A stretch of DNA of 64,000 bases from CAYNZV01 sp965217095 (GTDB lineage: Bacteria; Latescibacterota; UBA2968; UBA8231): NCBI GenBank assembly GCA_965217095.1, contig OZ244235.1:6386001-6450000 (forward strand). The letters run 5' to 3'. The translations under genes and the position numbers were made by a program. Shown in pieces: positions 42,412 to 51,828 of the stretch (positions within the stretch are counted from its first letter, which is position 1; every line of letters starts with the position of its first letter). The notes under the pieces were generated by a model. It was given only the letters and a program-made list of their open reading frames with translations. It did no database searches and was not told the DNA's origin.

Positions 42412-44529
42412 ATGGTCGTGAGTGGCACCGTTCGCGAGGCCGGCAGCGGTAAAGGCATTGCCGGTGTACCGGTATGCAACGGTGAGATGTTCGTGGTCAG
42501 CGATAAGGACGGCCACTACGAGATACCGGTTGAACCGGGCGCGCACGCTTTCGTCTGGGTTTCCATGCCCGACGGGTTCGTTGCAGTAGATCGATTCTAT
42601 AGCGGTTTGCCGGGCGATCTCTCTTCCCTAGATGGATTCGACTTCGAGCTGTCGCCCAAACTCAGCGGCGACCGCTTTCGACTGGCGCATGTCACCGATC
42701 TCCATCTCATCATCGAGCAGGAAAACCCCAATTTGGAACTGACCTCGCCCAACGCGCTGGAGCAAGCTTTGGAGAGCCTAGTGGAGCGATCCAATCCCGA
42801 TCTGATCGTGCTTGGGGGAGATCTGACGAACCTCGGTACTCCCGAGGAAATGGGGGAGGTCTCCCGTATCCTTTCCCGGCTCGAGACGCCGCTCTTCCCG
42901 CTGTTCGGAAATCACGACGGCGCCAATGAACGCCGTATCCAGCTGGCGCAAGAAGGCAAGGCGGACAAGACCTTCACAAGGCATTACGAGCAGTGCTTCG
43001 GTCCACCCTATTACAGTTTCGATTGGGGTGGTACCCACTTCGTGATGTACATGGACTTCGATCGCTGCCTTTCATCGCCCGACCAGAGCCGCAGAAATAG
43101 CTGGATGGACGCCGATCTCTCTCGGCAGCCTAGCGGACGACGGATTGTCGTCGTGCTCCACGGGCCGCCACCAGCCGACCTTCTCCACCTGCTCAACCGT
43201 TTCGATGTTTCCACCGTGCTCTATGGGCATCGACATTCCAGCAAGGTAGTTCAACAGGACGGCATGGATGTGATCTGCACGCCGTCTTTCTGCTTCGGAG
43301 GTACCGACACCGCGCCAGCCGGCTACCGTCTACTCGACTTCGCCAAGAACGAAATCGAGCACCAAGCGGTCGCCCTGGATCAGGAACGCCTCACGATTCA
43401 GAGCCCTCTGAGGATGCGGGCCGCGGCGAAACGTCTGGAACTCATGTGGGAACGAAGAATCCCGGGAGACCTGCACCGGGCCGCACCGAACCTTCATGGA
43501 AACAACATCCTTCTCAGCCTGCGCGACGAAACTCGCGGCCACGACGGGGGAGTACTCTGTCTCGATGCGACGGATGGGAGAGAACGGTGGCGTTTCCGCA
43601 GCGGCGCCTCGATCAAGAGCAGCGTGGCGGTTTCGCCGTCGGGCATGTGTGCGGCAGCCTCTGTGCACGGCGAGGTCTTCCTGCTCGATGCGGACGGAAC
43701 TTTACATTGGGAGGCCAGGTTGCCGGGATACCCGGAGTTTTTTCTCTACACGGCGCCCCTAATTACGGACTCCGCTATTCACATTGTCGAAAAGGGATTG
43801 TGTGCGGCGTTGAGCCTCGAAACAGGCGAACTGATCTGGTCGCGCTCGATGGACCCCAGGGACGAAGGACAAACCACCTTTCGTCGTGGCGTCTCCGGCC
43901 GCGATGTGCCGTCGTTCACCGGTTTCGTCGAGTTTGGCGACCTGCTGGTCGGGCTGGTTCCTGGGCGCGGTATAGTTGGGCTCCGGAGAGGAAACGGTGA
44001 AATCGCTTGGGAGCTGGGACTGGGAGGCGGCAAACAGGCTTTCGCGCCTCCAACAATGATGGGTGATCGCCTCATAAGCGGTGGGGCACCCAACGAGCTG
44101 GTTATGGTAAACGTTTCCTCGGGAACTGTTGTGTGGCGCCGCCAAGCTCTGGAAGCAGACTATCCGACCGGGCTGGCCGTTGCCGGTGGGCGCCTTTTCG
44201 CTACCGCCGCCGTTGGCGGCCTGCGTTGTTTCGACGCAGCCAGCGGTAATCTAGCCTGGAAGTTCGAAACCGGAGAGGATCTGTTGGATATGATTCCGCG
44301 TCGCCGGGGGTTGCGATCGATCCTGGCACCACCGGTTATTCTCGGCGATCATCTGATCCTCGGTGCCAACGATGGACGTTTGTATCTGCTCGACGCCGAA
44401 ACGGGCGAATGCGAGGTCGATCTTGATCTCGGCGCCCCGGTCACTGCTGCGCCCTGCACTACCACTGCCGGTTTCTGTGTAGGTACCTGGGACGGGCGTC
44501 TCTTTCAGTTCCGCTTGCGCGAGGATTGA
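42412..44529 (+). CDS. Metallophosphoesterase fused to PQQ-like beta-propeller (tandem copy B)
   Basis: Exactly 705 residues, like copy A, with the same three-part layout: GTVREAGSGKGIAGVPVCNG beta domain, phosphoesterase at ~88-290 and propeller at ~345-705. All phosphoesterase ligands are canonical here: D96/H98 (VTDLHL), GD 136-137, GNHD 166-169, His in VVLHGPP, and GHRHS. Propeller blades show LCLDATDGRERWRF, VFLLDADGTLHWEARLPGYPE and LYLLDAETGECEVDL. The sequences of A and B are clearly diverged, so the duplication is old. It lacks a signal peptide, which is unusual for a PQQ-like propeller. The two copies are probably co-transcribed and may form a heterodimer; this is inference. Confidence 0.85.
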   Translation: MVVSGTVREAGSGKGIAGVPVCNGEMFVVSDKDGHYEIPVEPGAHAFVWVSMPDGFVAVDRFYSGLPGDLSSLDGFDFELSPKLSGDRFRLAHVTDLHLIIEQENPNLELTSPNALEQALESLVERSNPDLIVLGGDLTNLGTPEEMGEVSRILSRLETPLFPLFGNHDGANERRIQLAQEGKADKTFTRHYEQCFGPPYYSFDWGGTHFVMYMDFDRCLSSPDQSRRNSWMDADLSRQPSGRRIVVVLHGPPPADLLHLLNRFDVSTVLYGHRHSSKVVQQDGMDVICTPSFCFGGTDTAPAGYRLLDFAKNEIEHQAVALDQERLTIQSPLRMRAAAKRLELMWERRIPGDLHRAAPNLHGNNILLSLRDETRGHDGGVLCLDATDGRERWRFRSGASIKSSVAVSPSGMCAAASVHGEVFLLDADGTLHWEARLPGYPEFFLYTAPLITDSAIHIVEKGLCAALSLETGELIWSRSMDPRDEGQTTFRRGVSGRDVPSFTGFVEFGDLLVGLVPGRGIVGLRRGNGEIAWELGLGGGKQAFAPPTMMGDRLISGGAPNELVMVNVSSGTVVWRRQALEADYPTGLAVAGGRLFATAAVGGLRCFDAASGNLAWKFETGEDLLDMIPRRRGLRSILAPPVILGDHLILGANDGRLYLLDAETGECEVDLDLGAPVTAAPCTTTAGFCVGTWDGRLFQFRLRED

Positions 44530-44534
44530 TCACC

Positions 44535-45224
44535 TTAGCTGGAGCGGGAGAGAATCTCCAGCACCTGAGCTCGATCTTTGCTGTTGGAGGTCATGGCGTC
44601 GTTCGGCAGGTGATCTGTCGAAGCGAGGCAGATCTTCTCGAACTCGGGCGAGAGCCGCAGGGACGTCAGCATGCAGTTCCAGGGGAATCGAGGCTCTCGT
44701 GTCAGCTCGGGGGCTCGCCGGTTGAGCACATACCGCGTCGCCGCTCCCACGGTGGCGCCGTGTCCCACCAATAACACATCGGACCCGTTTTCTTCCAGCG
44801 CATCTACCACCGGACCGACTCGTGCTTCTACATCATCGGCGGATTCCGCTTCCAGAGTCCACCACGGGTAGGGGACCTCAGCGTCAATCCGCAGGCGGGG
44901 ATAGCTCGCTTGCAGCTCCTCGATAGCTGCGCCCCGAAAATCTGCCATCTGCTCGCCGGTACCGTTGGATTCACGCATGCCAACGGAGATGTAAAACTCT
45001 GCATCTGCTGTGTCGGCGACGATCTGTCCGGTTTCAGCGGCGCGCCGGTACGGAGAGGTATGGATCGATCCGGCGAAACCCGAGTCCAGCAAGCGTTTGC
45101 CCAGCAGCTGAGCTTGACGTTGCCCCAACGCGCTGAGAGGCGGGTCTCCCGGAGCAAAGAAGACATCCGCATCGTCGTCGGTGGCAGGTTGCACCTGACC
45201 GTGACGGGTTATGTGGAGAATCAT
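44535..45224 (-). CDS. Histidine phosphatase family protein
   Basis: A phosphoglycerate-mutase-like phosphatase of 229 residues. The catalytic RHG motif is at the N-terminus (MILHITRHGQVQ), followed by PLSALGQRQAQLLGKRL, the acidic segment in GMRESNGTGEQMADF, and the second catalytic histidine in VLLVGHGATVGAATRYVL. The ATG at 45224 begins directly at the catalytic strand; a longer open frame upstream has no likeness to the family. It is convergent with copy B of the phosphoesterase fusions and divergent from the glycan transferase gene. The substrate is unclear: a sugar phosphate or nucleotide is possible. Confidence 0.88.
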   Translation of the reverse strand: MILHITRHGQVQPATDDDADVFFAPGDPPLSALGQRQAQLLGKRLLDSGFAGSIHTSPYRRAAETGQIVADTADAEFYISVGMRESNGTGEQMADFRGAAIEELQASYPRLRIDAEVPYPWWTLEAESADDVEARVGPVVDALEENGSDVLLVGHGATVGAATRYVLNRRAPELTREPRFPWNCMLTSLRLSPEFEKICLASTDHLPNDAMTSNSKDRAQVLEILSRSS

Positions 45225-45457
45225 GACAATACTTGGTCCTGGCTGTTGTTGGCAATTCTGCAACGGAGGCGATGCGAACCGGGCGCATTGCGAAGTATGA
45301 TGGCATTTTGTCGTTGATTCAAGTCGACGCAACTCATCCGCGAACTGTGTCCAAGTAGTCGTGTTGCAGCGCGAGACCAGTTTGGCTCGGCACTGACACC
45401 CCTCATTCGCTTGCCGGAGCGGGGACCGGGCGACTATCCTTACTGCAGGAACCAACA

Positions 45458-47050
45458 TTGGACGGCACAGACCCTACAAAACAAACTCCATCTATTGGCA
45501 TCATCGTGGATCCGTTGCCCTTGCGGGCATGGGCTCACGAAGTCCTTGAGCAGATCCTCGATCAGGATCTGGCGCGGATTGTGTATGTCGCCACGGTACC
45601 TTCCACGGGGTCGCATCTAGAAGGTACGGTGCCCCTGCAGCTGTACAGCCTCTTAGATCGGCTCATCCTTCCCCGGCACCCATGCGCCCTCCAACGGCTG
45701 CCTGACAGTCCCCTGCTGCAAAAGCTGCCGATGTTTGATCTGGGTCATCCGGACGAACTCCCACCTGGAAAGCAGCTTGAGGAAGTCGATCTCGTCATAA
45801 ATTTGAGCTGCCGAGGTGTCACCGACGTGCTCGCTACCTCAACGCTACAAACTGCCTGGTCGCTTCCCAAGCTCTCGCGACAGGTGTGGCAAGGTGTCGC
45901 AGAGGTATATGAACGTAGACCGGTCTATACGGTTGCAGTCGAAGCGACGTTCTCCGATTCAGTCGACTCACTGGTGCTGCAGCATGCCCACTGCGCCACC
46001 GATTTCTTCTCGGTAGGTCGCACTCGGAACACGGTTCTGTGGAAAGGTGGCGCCCTGATTGTCCGCGCCCTCGAACGTTGGAGCGGACGCGCATCCGACC
46101 TTCTCTCGGTTGAGAAACAGGACTCGGACGCTGGGCAACCCGTCCGTACAGTTTACTCGGTCACTGTGTTGCTAGCAAAGATCGTCGGACGACTGGTTCG
46201 CGACGGTGTCGACAAGCTTCTCTACCGACGGCGATGGTCGTTGATAGCGCGGGCAGCAGAGGAGTTCTCCGCAGATTTCGGCGACTATCGACCACTTGTC
46301 CCACCCGAGAGCTGCGCCTGGGCTGATCCCTGCGCACTGACTCGCGGCGAGCGGCACTACCTGTTTATCGAGCAGATTCCTCCCGGCACCAGCAAGGGTC
46401 ATCTGGCAGTACTGGAGATGAACGCCGAAGAAATTATCGCCCACCCTCAGGTTATTCTCGAGAAACCGTATCACTTGTCCCACCCGTTTGTTTTCGAATG
46501 GGCAGGGGACACCTATATGGTGCCGGAATCGTCGGCGAACGGATCAGTGGATTTATATCGCTGCACCGATTTTCCGACCCGGTGGGAATTCTTAAAGAGC
46601 CTTATGACCGGGGTTCGGGCGGTGGATGCCACCCTCTTAGAGCACAATGGCCGATGGTGGATGTTCGTGACCTTGGCCGATCACAAGGGTGCGACCACCC
46701 GGGATGAACTGTTTCTGTTCTCGAACCGGCAGCCGGTCGATGAAGGCTGGCAGCCTCATCCACTCAACCCGATCGTTGCAGACGCTCGCAGGGCCCGTCC
46801 CGCAGGCAGCATTTTTCAGCAAGACGGCAAGCTGGTGAGACCGGCGCAGGATTGCTCACACCGATACGGCTACGGAATTCGGATGATGGAGATCGTCACG
46901 CTCGATGAGGAGCGCTACCAAGAGTCGGAGATTGCCAGCTACACACCCGATTGGGACGGCAACGTGGTCGGCTTGCACACGATACATCGCAACGACGGGT
47001 TCACCGTCCTCGATGTCAAGCAGTCCACCCTCCGGTTCCGGAACTCTTGA
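45458..47050 (+). CDS. Glycan transferase-like protein with GINT1/GH43-type propeller
   Basis: A 530-residue protein. The N-terminal ~200 residues (SIGIIVDPLPLRAWAHEVLE) have an alpha/beta, formyltransferase-like appearance. The C-terminal half resembles the propeller region of glucosamine inositolphosphorylceramide transferase-type proteins: HPFVFEWAGDTYMVPESS, VDLYRCTDFPTRWEF, RAVDATLLEHNGRWWMFVT, HPLNPIVADARRARPAG. A TTG at 45458 is the first usable start and no strong ribosome site was seen. It is convergent with a sulfotransferase gene in a block of envelope-glycan genes. A role in building a surface polysaccharide or glycolipid is inferred; the catalytic residues are not assigned. Confidence 0.68.
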   Translation: MDGTDPTKQTPSIGIIVDPLPLRAWAHEVLEQILDQDLARIVYVATVPSTGSHLEGTVPLQLYSLLDRLILPRHPCALQRLPDSPLLQKLPMFDLGHPDELPPGKQLEEVDLVINLSCRGVTDVLATSTLQTAWSLPKLSRQVWQGVAEVYERRPVYTVAVEATFSDSVDSLVLQHAHCATDFFSVGRTRNTVLWKGGALIVRALERWSGRASDLLSVEKQDSDAGQPVRTVYSVTVLLAKIVGRLVRDGVDKLLYRRRWSLIARAAEEFSADFGDYRPLVPPESCAWADPCALTRGERHYLFIEQIPPGTSKGHLAVLEMNAEEIIAHPQVILEKPYHLSHPFVFEWAGDTYMVPESSANGSVDLYRCTDFPTRWEFLKSLMTGVRAVDATLLEHNGRWWMFVTLADHKGATTRDELFLFSNRQPVDEGWQPHPLNPIVADARRARPAGSIFQQDGKLVRPAQDCSHRYGYGIRMMEIVTLDEERYQESEIASYTPDWDGNVVGLHTIHRNDGFTVLDVKQSTLRFRNS

Positions 47051-47064
47051 GGTTGATCGGCGCG

Positions 47065-47949
47065 TTATCCTGCTGGGGACGAGTAGCCGTGCTTGGCCAG
47101 CTCCTCGCCCGCGACCTCCTGAACCTGCGCGATGTCCTCGTCGCTCAGACGTTCCAAAGCGTCTTCATTCATATCGCGGATCTCGGACTGCAAGCCGTGG
47201 ACCTGCCAGCTTCGATGCAATTTCCCATCCTCGAGTGGGTCCAACCCAAGGAAATCGGTCACGGTCTGCAAGCTGCTGCCGGGGGTGGCCGCCAGTTCCT
47301 CGTACTTGAGACATAAGAAACGCTCCAAGCGAGGCCTGTCCGCCGTCAGAATGCGATCCGTAGCGCGCCACTGTTCGGCACAAAGCGCAATCGGGTAACT
47401 CGATGGATAGGTCGGATTCCCGTACTTGGCTGGGTTCGCTTTGCGGCGGATGCCCTCGGCAACCGCGTACCCGTTGCGAACGAGATAGATGAAATAAGCC
47501 GGCGCGAAATAGGTCTGAAGAAAATCGGTCCGGACGGCGTTGGCGACGGATTTCTCCAGCAGAAAGGGCCGGCCTGAAGGATAGAGAATCGACCACTGCC
47601 TCTTGATTCTTTGAGCCCGCGCCTCCATGTCTTCGCTGGGCTGCAGCCGCAGCTGATCGAGACAACGACACCACATGCGGTTCCAGCCGAACTCCTCAGG
47701 GCGCGGCAGCGCATCGGTGAAGCGAACCCCTTCGCCCGGAAGGGTGCCGATCTCGGGGTGGGAAGCTAGGATATCTTTCAGCAGGGTCGTCCCGGAGTTG
47801 TAACAACCGAGAATGAAGATCCATTTCTTGCCGGCGAGTGGGGCCCCAAAGGGAGCAGCGAGCCGTTGGCCGGTGCGGGTGCGCATGAACTGGTTGCGCA
47901 GGCGGGCGGGTATCCGTCTCAGTTCTTCTGCCCTCATGCCGTCGAACAT
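47065..47949 (-). CDS. PAPS-dependent sulfotransferase
   Basis: A 294-residue cytoplasmic sulfotransferase fold. The 5'-phosphosulfate loop is FILGCYNSGTTLLKDILASH (residues ~45-64). A second PAPS-binding segment is FLCLKYEELAATPGSSLQTV, followed by TDFLGL. It transfers sulfate from PAPS to a carbohydrate or related hydroxyl group. The start at 47949 is chosen because it comes seven bases after the glycosyltransferase stop; a longer frame overlaps that gene. The glycosyltransferase and this gene form an operon, which suggests sulfation of a glycan product. The acceptor is unknown. Confidence 0.85.
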   Translation of the reverse strand: MFDGMRAEELRRIPARLRNQFMRTRTGQRLAAPFGAPLAGKKWIFILGCYNSGTTLLKDILASHPEIGTLPGEGVRFTDALPRPEEFGWNRMWCRCLDQLRLQPSEDMEARAQRIKRQWSILYPSGRPFLLEKSVANAVRTDFLQTYFAPAYFIYLVRNGYAVAEGIRRKANPAKYGNPTYPSSYPIALCAEQWRATDRILTADRPRLERFLCLKYEELAATPGSSLQTVTDFLGLDPLEDGKLHRSWQVHGLQSEIRDMNEDALERLSDEDIAQVQEVAGEELAKHGYSSPAG

Positions 47950-47956
47950 CTCGCTG

Positions 47957-49129
47957 TCAGATCCCTTGATCGCCGCGCTGCAGGACCTGCTCCAATATCT
48001 CGAAACTCCTCTGGCCCAGGACGTCCAGGGAAAACTGCTGGCCGATCCACTGATGGGCTCTGTTACCCATCTCCCGTCGCAGCGGTTCGTCCGCAAGAAG
48101 CCGTTTCAACTTTTCTGCTACATCGTGTTCGTCGTCCGCCACTGCCAGCAGGCCGGTCTCGCCGTGGCGCACAATTTCAGGAGTGCCGCCGCTGTCCACA
48201 CCGAGGGATGGCAGCCTGAACGCCCCCGCCTCCATAAAGACGTTGGGCATGCCCTCTTCAACCCCCAGCATCACGAAGATGTCCGCTCTTCGATACAGAT
48301 TGAGCAGAGTAGGGGACATCGGCCGAACTGCTCCGAGCAGGTGGACGTGGGAATCTAGCTCGAGACGCCGGATTTCGCGCTCAATCGACCGGCGCTCCGG
48401 CCCTTCCCCGACAAGGGCGAGACACGACTGGGGGAAATCGCTGGCGATCCTGGCGAAGGCACGCACCGTAAGATCTATCCGTTTCTGAGCCACCAGGCGC
48501 GCAACGGTGAGTATGACCCTCTTGCCTTCCAAGAAGGGGTACTCCTGTACTGCATTTCCAGCCATGGATTCCAGATGCTCGATATCGACGGCCGATGGAC
48601 TGACGAAGACCTTCTCGCGGTCGACCCCCTTATTTGCAGCAACGGATTTGAGGAACTCGCTGGCGGCGCCAATGGCACGGGATTCCCGGTAGCACCTCCG
48701 CTGGGGTATGCTCTCCAGCCGCGTCCAGATTCCGCTCCCGGGGAGCCGGCGCAGTATGTCCGAACCTCTGATGCTGGAAATGAGCGCGGTCCGTTCGGGC
48801 AGCTGCAACAGGCCGGCGACGCGACACGCCATGCCGTTAGTAACCCACAACAGATCCGGCTGAAAGCCGATCAGGGTGCGCAGCAGCCAGCGCCGGGCGA
48901 CCAGATATCGGCGCGGAGGAAAATCAAAGTAGGGCAGCCGAACGATCTCGAAAGGCTGTGACGAGTCGAAAGACGCGCCGTCGTCATCAGCCGTTTCCGG
49001 CGCCAGAACCCGCACGTCAACACCGCAGCCGGAAAGTCCTGCAGCAAGTCGGGCGCCGTAGGCTGCCGAGCCGGTCGCCGAAGGAGGGAACTCCATGCCA
49101 AAGACTAAAACCTTGTACGCAGCATCCAT
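47957..49129 (-). CDS. Glycosyltransferase family 4 protein
   Basis: A 390-residue GT-B enzyme that transfers a sugar from a nucleotide-sugar donor. The N-terminal Rossmann half reads VLVFGMEFPPSATGSAAYGARLA. The C-terminal half reads VILTVARLVAQKRIDLTVRAF, LALVGEGPERRSIEREI and FVMLGVEEGMPNVFMEAGAFRLP. The last contains the E-x7-E donor motif, followed by GETGLLAVADDEHDVAEKL. No membrane segment is evident. It is followed by a sulfotransferase gene and divergent from a flippase, so assembly of an exported sulfated polysaccharide is the obvious reading. Confidence 0.92.
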   Translation of the reverse strand: MDAAYKVLVFGMEFPPSATGSAAYGARLAAGLSGCGVDVRVLAPETADDDGASFDSSQPFEIVRLPYFDFPPRRYLVARRWLLRTLIGFQPDLLWVTNGMACRVAGLLQLPERTALISSIRGSDILRRLPGSGIWTRLESIPQRRCYRESRAIGAASEFLKSVAANKGVDREKVFVSPSAVDIEHLESMAGNAVQEYPFLEGKRVILTVARLVAQKRIDLTVRAFARIASDFPQSCLALVGEGPERRSIEREIRRLELDSHVHLLGAVRPMSPTLLNLYRRADIFVMLGVEEGMPNVFMEAGAFRLPSLGVDSGGTPEIVRHGETGLLAVADDEHDVAEKLKRLLADEPLRREMGNRAHQWIGQQFSLDVLGQRSFEILEQVLQRGDQGI

Positions 49130-49246
49130 AGTAGATCAACCGCTGGCGAATATAGGGACACAAAGCGGCTCAACGCGACCGGGGGACGGCCTCCCGGTTC
49201 CAGCGTATCGTTTTCCCTATATTTATCCCATGGCAGATACCCTCCG

Positions 49247-50839
49247 ATGAACGAGATGACTTCCGGAGCAGCGCCGCCACCGACGTCCCTGCGCCAGGAC
49301 CAGCAGGACATCGACGATCTGGCTTCCGGGGCTCTGGTAAATTTCCTGGGCAAGGCAGCCCGTATATCCCGAGGCGGTTTCATCTGGGTTATCACCCTCC
49401 TCTGCGGCCTCGAGGTCCAGGCACTTTACTCCCTTACCTGGGGATTCGTCTCCACCCTGAACAAGATCGGACGTTTCGGCCTGCAACGCGGTGTCGTTCG
49501 CCATCTGATCGAGGCACGAGCCCGCGACGAGGAGCAGGGGGCCGAGCAGGCCGTCGCGGCAGCCCTCCGGTTGGGCCTCCTGGTCAGCTGCGCCGTGACG
49601 GTGCTGATGTTTGTAACCGCTGGCTGGGTCGAATCGTTCTACGGCAAGCCGATCGCCGCGTCGTTGAGGATAATGGCCTTCTCGACGCCCTTCATGTCTG
49701 CTGCATGGACACTCGGGTCGGCCATAAGAGCACTCCGCATCATGCGCTACAACGTTTACGTCATGTCTGTTTGCGGCCCCTTGGTCCTCCTTGGGGGTGG
49801 TCTAGTAATCGGATTCTCTTACCCGACCCTTGAAGGCATCGCCTGGGTGCAGCTGGCGATGACGACGGTAGTCAGCCTGCTATCCCTCTACTATTACCGT
49901 CGGTTCTATTCGATTCGCGATACCTTGCGCCATCTGTTTGCGGCTCCCTCCTGGAAATCGCTGGCGCGTTTTTCCTTTCCCGTAATGATTACGGACCTTT
50001 TGCGAGCGCTTTTGACCCAGCTGGATGTCCTCATGTTGGGCCGTTTCGTACCTCAGGATCAGATCTATCTGGTGGGCGTATACGTTCTCGCCCGCAGGCT
50101 CGCCAGCGCCGTGCTCAAGGCGCCTCAAGCGGTGGACCCAATCTTCAGTCCGGTTGTGAGCGAGCTGGCTGTCCAGGAACGGTTTGCCGAATTGGTCCAG
50201 CGCTTCGTCGTCATTTCCCGCTGGATTCTGTTCGTCAACCTGCCGATCTTCGCGACCATCTTGACCATAGGCGACACCCTGCTCCCGTTGATCGCAGGCA
50301 CTGCGGCCCTGACCCAGGCCGAGGTAGAGGTTGGCATCGAGATTCTTTACATCCTGTGCGCTGGCATGACCGTGTTCTCCGCCTTCTCGTCAATCGGGTC
50401 CTTGCTGACCATGTCCGGTCGGCCCTACTTGAACATGGTCAACAACGTCGTCTGGCTGGCCGCCAATTTCCTGCTCAACTTGTGGTTTATCGATCACTTT
50501 GGTATCATCGGCGCCGCACTGGGAGCCACCCTGTCCCGCTTCCTCGTCAACGCCCTTTGGATCGGTGAGGTCTACGGCATCCACGACATCCTACCGTTCC
50601 ACCGTTCGCAGGCGAAACCGCTGCTGGCGGCAGCTGTCGGCGCCATCGTGGGATGGGTTTTGGGGCAAGCGTTGCCCGAACCTCTCTGGTCGGCGGCGGG
50701 ATTCCTGATAGGTTTCCTGGCGTCGTATTTGCTGGTTCTGATCGGGCTCGGAATCGAGAGTGAAGAGCGCGAGGCCTTCACTCGTTTCGGTGCGCGTGCG
50801 ATGCGCTACTTCGGTTCGTTGCGGTTGGTGCGTTCATAG
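49247..50839 (+). CDS. Polysaccharide flippase (Wzx/MATE-like, MOP superfamily)
   Basis: A 530-residue polytopic membrane protein with about 14 hydrophobic helices after a ~40-residue soluble N-terminus (DIDDLASGALVNFLGKAARIS). It has the usual MOP repeat architecture: ALYSLTWGFVSTLNKIGRFGLQRGV near the N-terminus and the C-terminal GIIGAALGATLSRFLVNALW. Such proteins flip lipid-linked oligosaccharide units across the inner membrane. It is divergent from the GT4-sulfotransferase operon with a 117-base gap. The neighbourhood suggests it exports the glycan those enzymes make. Confidence 0.88.
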   Translation: MNEMTSGAAPPPTSLRQDQQDIDDLASGALVNFLGKAARISRGGFIWVITLLCGLEVQALYSLTWGFVSTLNKIGRFGLQRGVVRHLIEARARDEEQGAEQAVAAALRLGLLVSCAVTVLMFVTAGWVESFYGKPIAASLRIMAFSTPFMSAAWTLGSAIRALRIMRYNVYVMSVCGPLVLLGGGLVIGFSYPTLEGIAWVQLAMTTVVSLLSLYYYRRFYSIRDTLRHLFAAPSWKSLARFSFPVMITDLLRALLTQLDVLMLGRFVPQDQIYLVGVYVLARRLASAVLKAPQAVDPIFSPVVSELAVQERFAELVQRFVVISRWILFVNLPIFATILTIGDTLLPLIAGTAALTQAEVEVGIEILYILCAGMTVFSAFSSIGSLLTMSGRPYLNMVNNVVWLAANFLLNLWFIDHFGIIGAALGATLSRFLVNALWIGEVYGIHDILPFHRSQAKPLLAAAVGAIVGWVLGQALPEPLWSAAGFLIGFLASYLLVLIGLGIESEEREAFTRFGARAMRYFGSLRLVRS

Positions 50840-50954
50840 TGCCCTGTATCACAAGTGTGCCTGTAGTCGCCGAGTCGTCCCGACACTGGGCATTGGGGTT
50901 CCAGCCGGTTGGGCGGACCACCCGGCAGTTTCACCTCCATCGAAAGGTTTCTTC

Positions 50955-51734
50955 GTGAGAAACAGCAAAGTCCTGAACAAAATCCGCAACGGCGATTGCG
51001 CCCGCATCTGTGGGCTGGGCCATTACATGCCGTTCTACGTCCGTTTCGCCGCGCACAACCGCTACGACGGCATCTGGCTGGACCTGGAACACCGGGCGAT
51101 GGACAACCGTGAGGTGCAGAGCCTGCTGGCGCTGATGCGACACAACGACATCGATTGCATGCTGCGTCCTCCAACCCGTGATCGCACCCGTCTCTACCGT
51201 TACATGGAGGACGGAGCCACCGGATTCATGTTTCCGTTTGTGGACGATGCCGAGACCGCCCGCAGTCTGGTAGAGATCGTCAAATATCCGCCCCTGGGAA
51301 ATCGCGGTATCGACGGCGCCGGCCTCGACGCCGACTACGGTCTTGATCACTTCTTCGCGAAGGACCCGACCTACCTGGAAGATGCCAATCGGGAGACCTT
51401 TATCGTGGCGCAGATCGAAACAACCACTGCCCTGTCCAACCTGGACGAAATCGCCCAGGTCGAGGGCATCGACGTTCTTTTCGTGGGGCCGGGGGATCTG
51501 GGTGCCCGGCTGGCACACGCCGACATGGGCGATCTGGATGCGGCCATCGGGCAGGTGGCGGAGGCGGCAAAAAGAAACGGCAAGGCTTGGGGCATCCCCG
51601 CCGGCGCGCCCGAGACGGTCGAGAAATACCACGCACTTGGTGCTCAGGTGATGAGCAATTGCGGCGACTTCGGGGTGGTCAAGCTATTGGAGTCCGGCGC
51701 CGCTGACTTTGACCGAATTGTGGGTGGTGGCTGA
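50955..51734 (+). CDS. HpcH/HpaI-family class II aldolase
   Basis: A 259-residue TIM-barrel aldolase that cleaves 2-keto-3-deoxy acids to pyruvate and an aldehyde. DGIWLDLEHRAMDN, the active-site arginine segment CMLRPPT, YMEDGATGFMFPFVDDAE, VAQIETTTALSNLDEIA (metal Glu) and VLFVGPGDLGARL appear in the family order. The GTG at 50955 has AAAGG seven bases upstream and starts the normal N-terminus, so a longer frame that overlaps the flippase end is rejected. Its product fits the sugar-acid dehydratases elsewhere in the window. A lipoprotein gene follows on the same strand. Confidence 0.9.
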   Translation: MRNSKVLNKIRNGDCARICGLGHYMPFYVRFAAHNRYDGIWLDLEHRAMDNREVQSLLALMRHNDIDCMLRPPTRDRTRLYRYMEDGATGFMFPFVDDAETARSLVEIVKYPPLGNRGIDGAGLDADYGLDHFFAKDPTYLEDANRETFIVAQIETTTALSNLDEIAQVEGIDVLFVGPGDLGARLAHADMGDLDAAIGQVAEAAKRNGKAWGIPAGAPETVEKYHALGAQVMSNCGDFGVVKLLESGAADFDRIVGGG

Positions 51735-51828
51735 CCAGCGCCTCTTCCGCACTCTAGATGGTCGTGGCCGCCGGTCGCCAATTGAGATGGCTGGCGGCCG
51801 TGCATCGACCCGTGCCCAAGCCCGTCCC

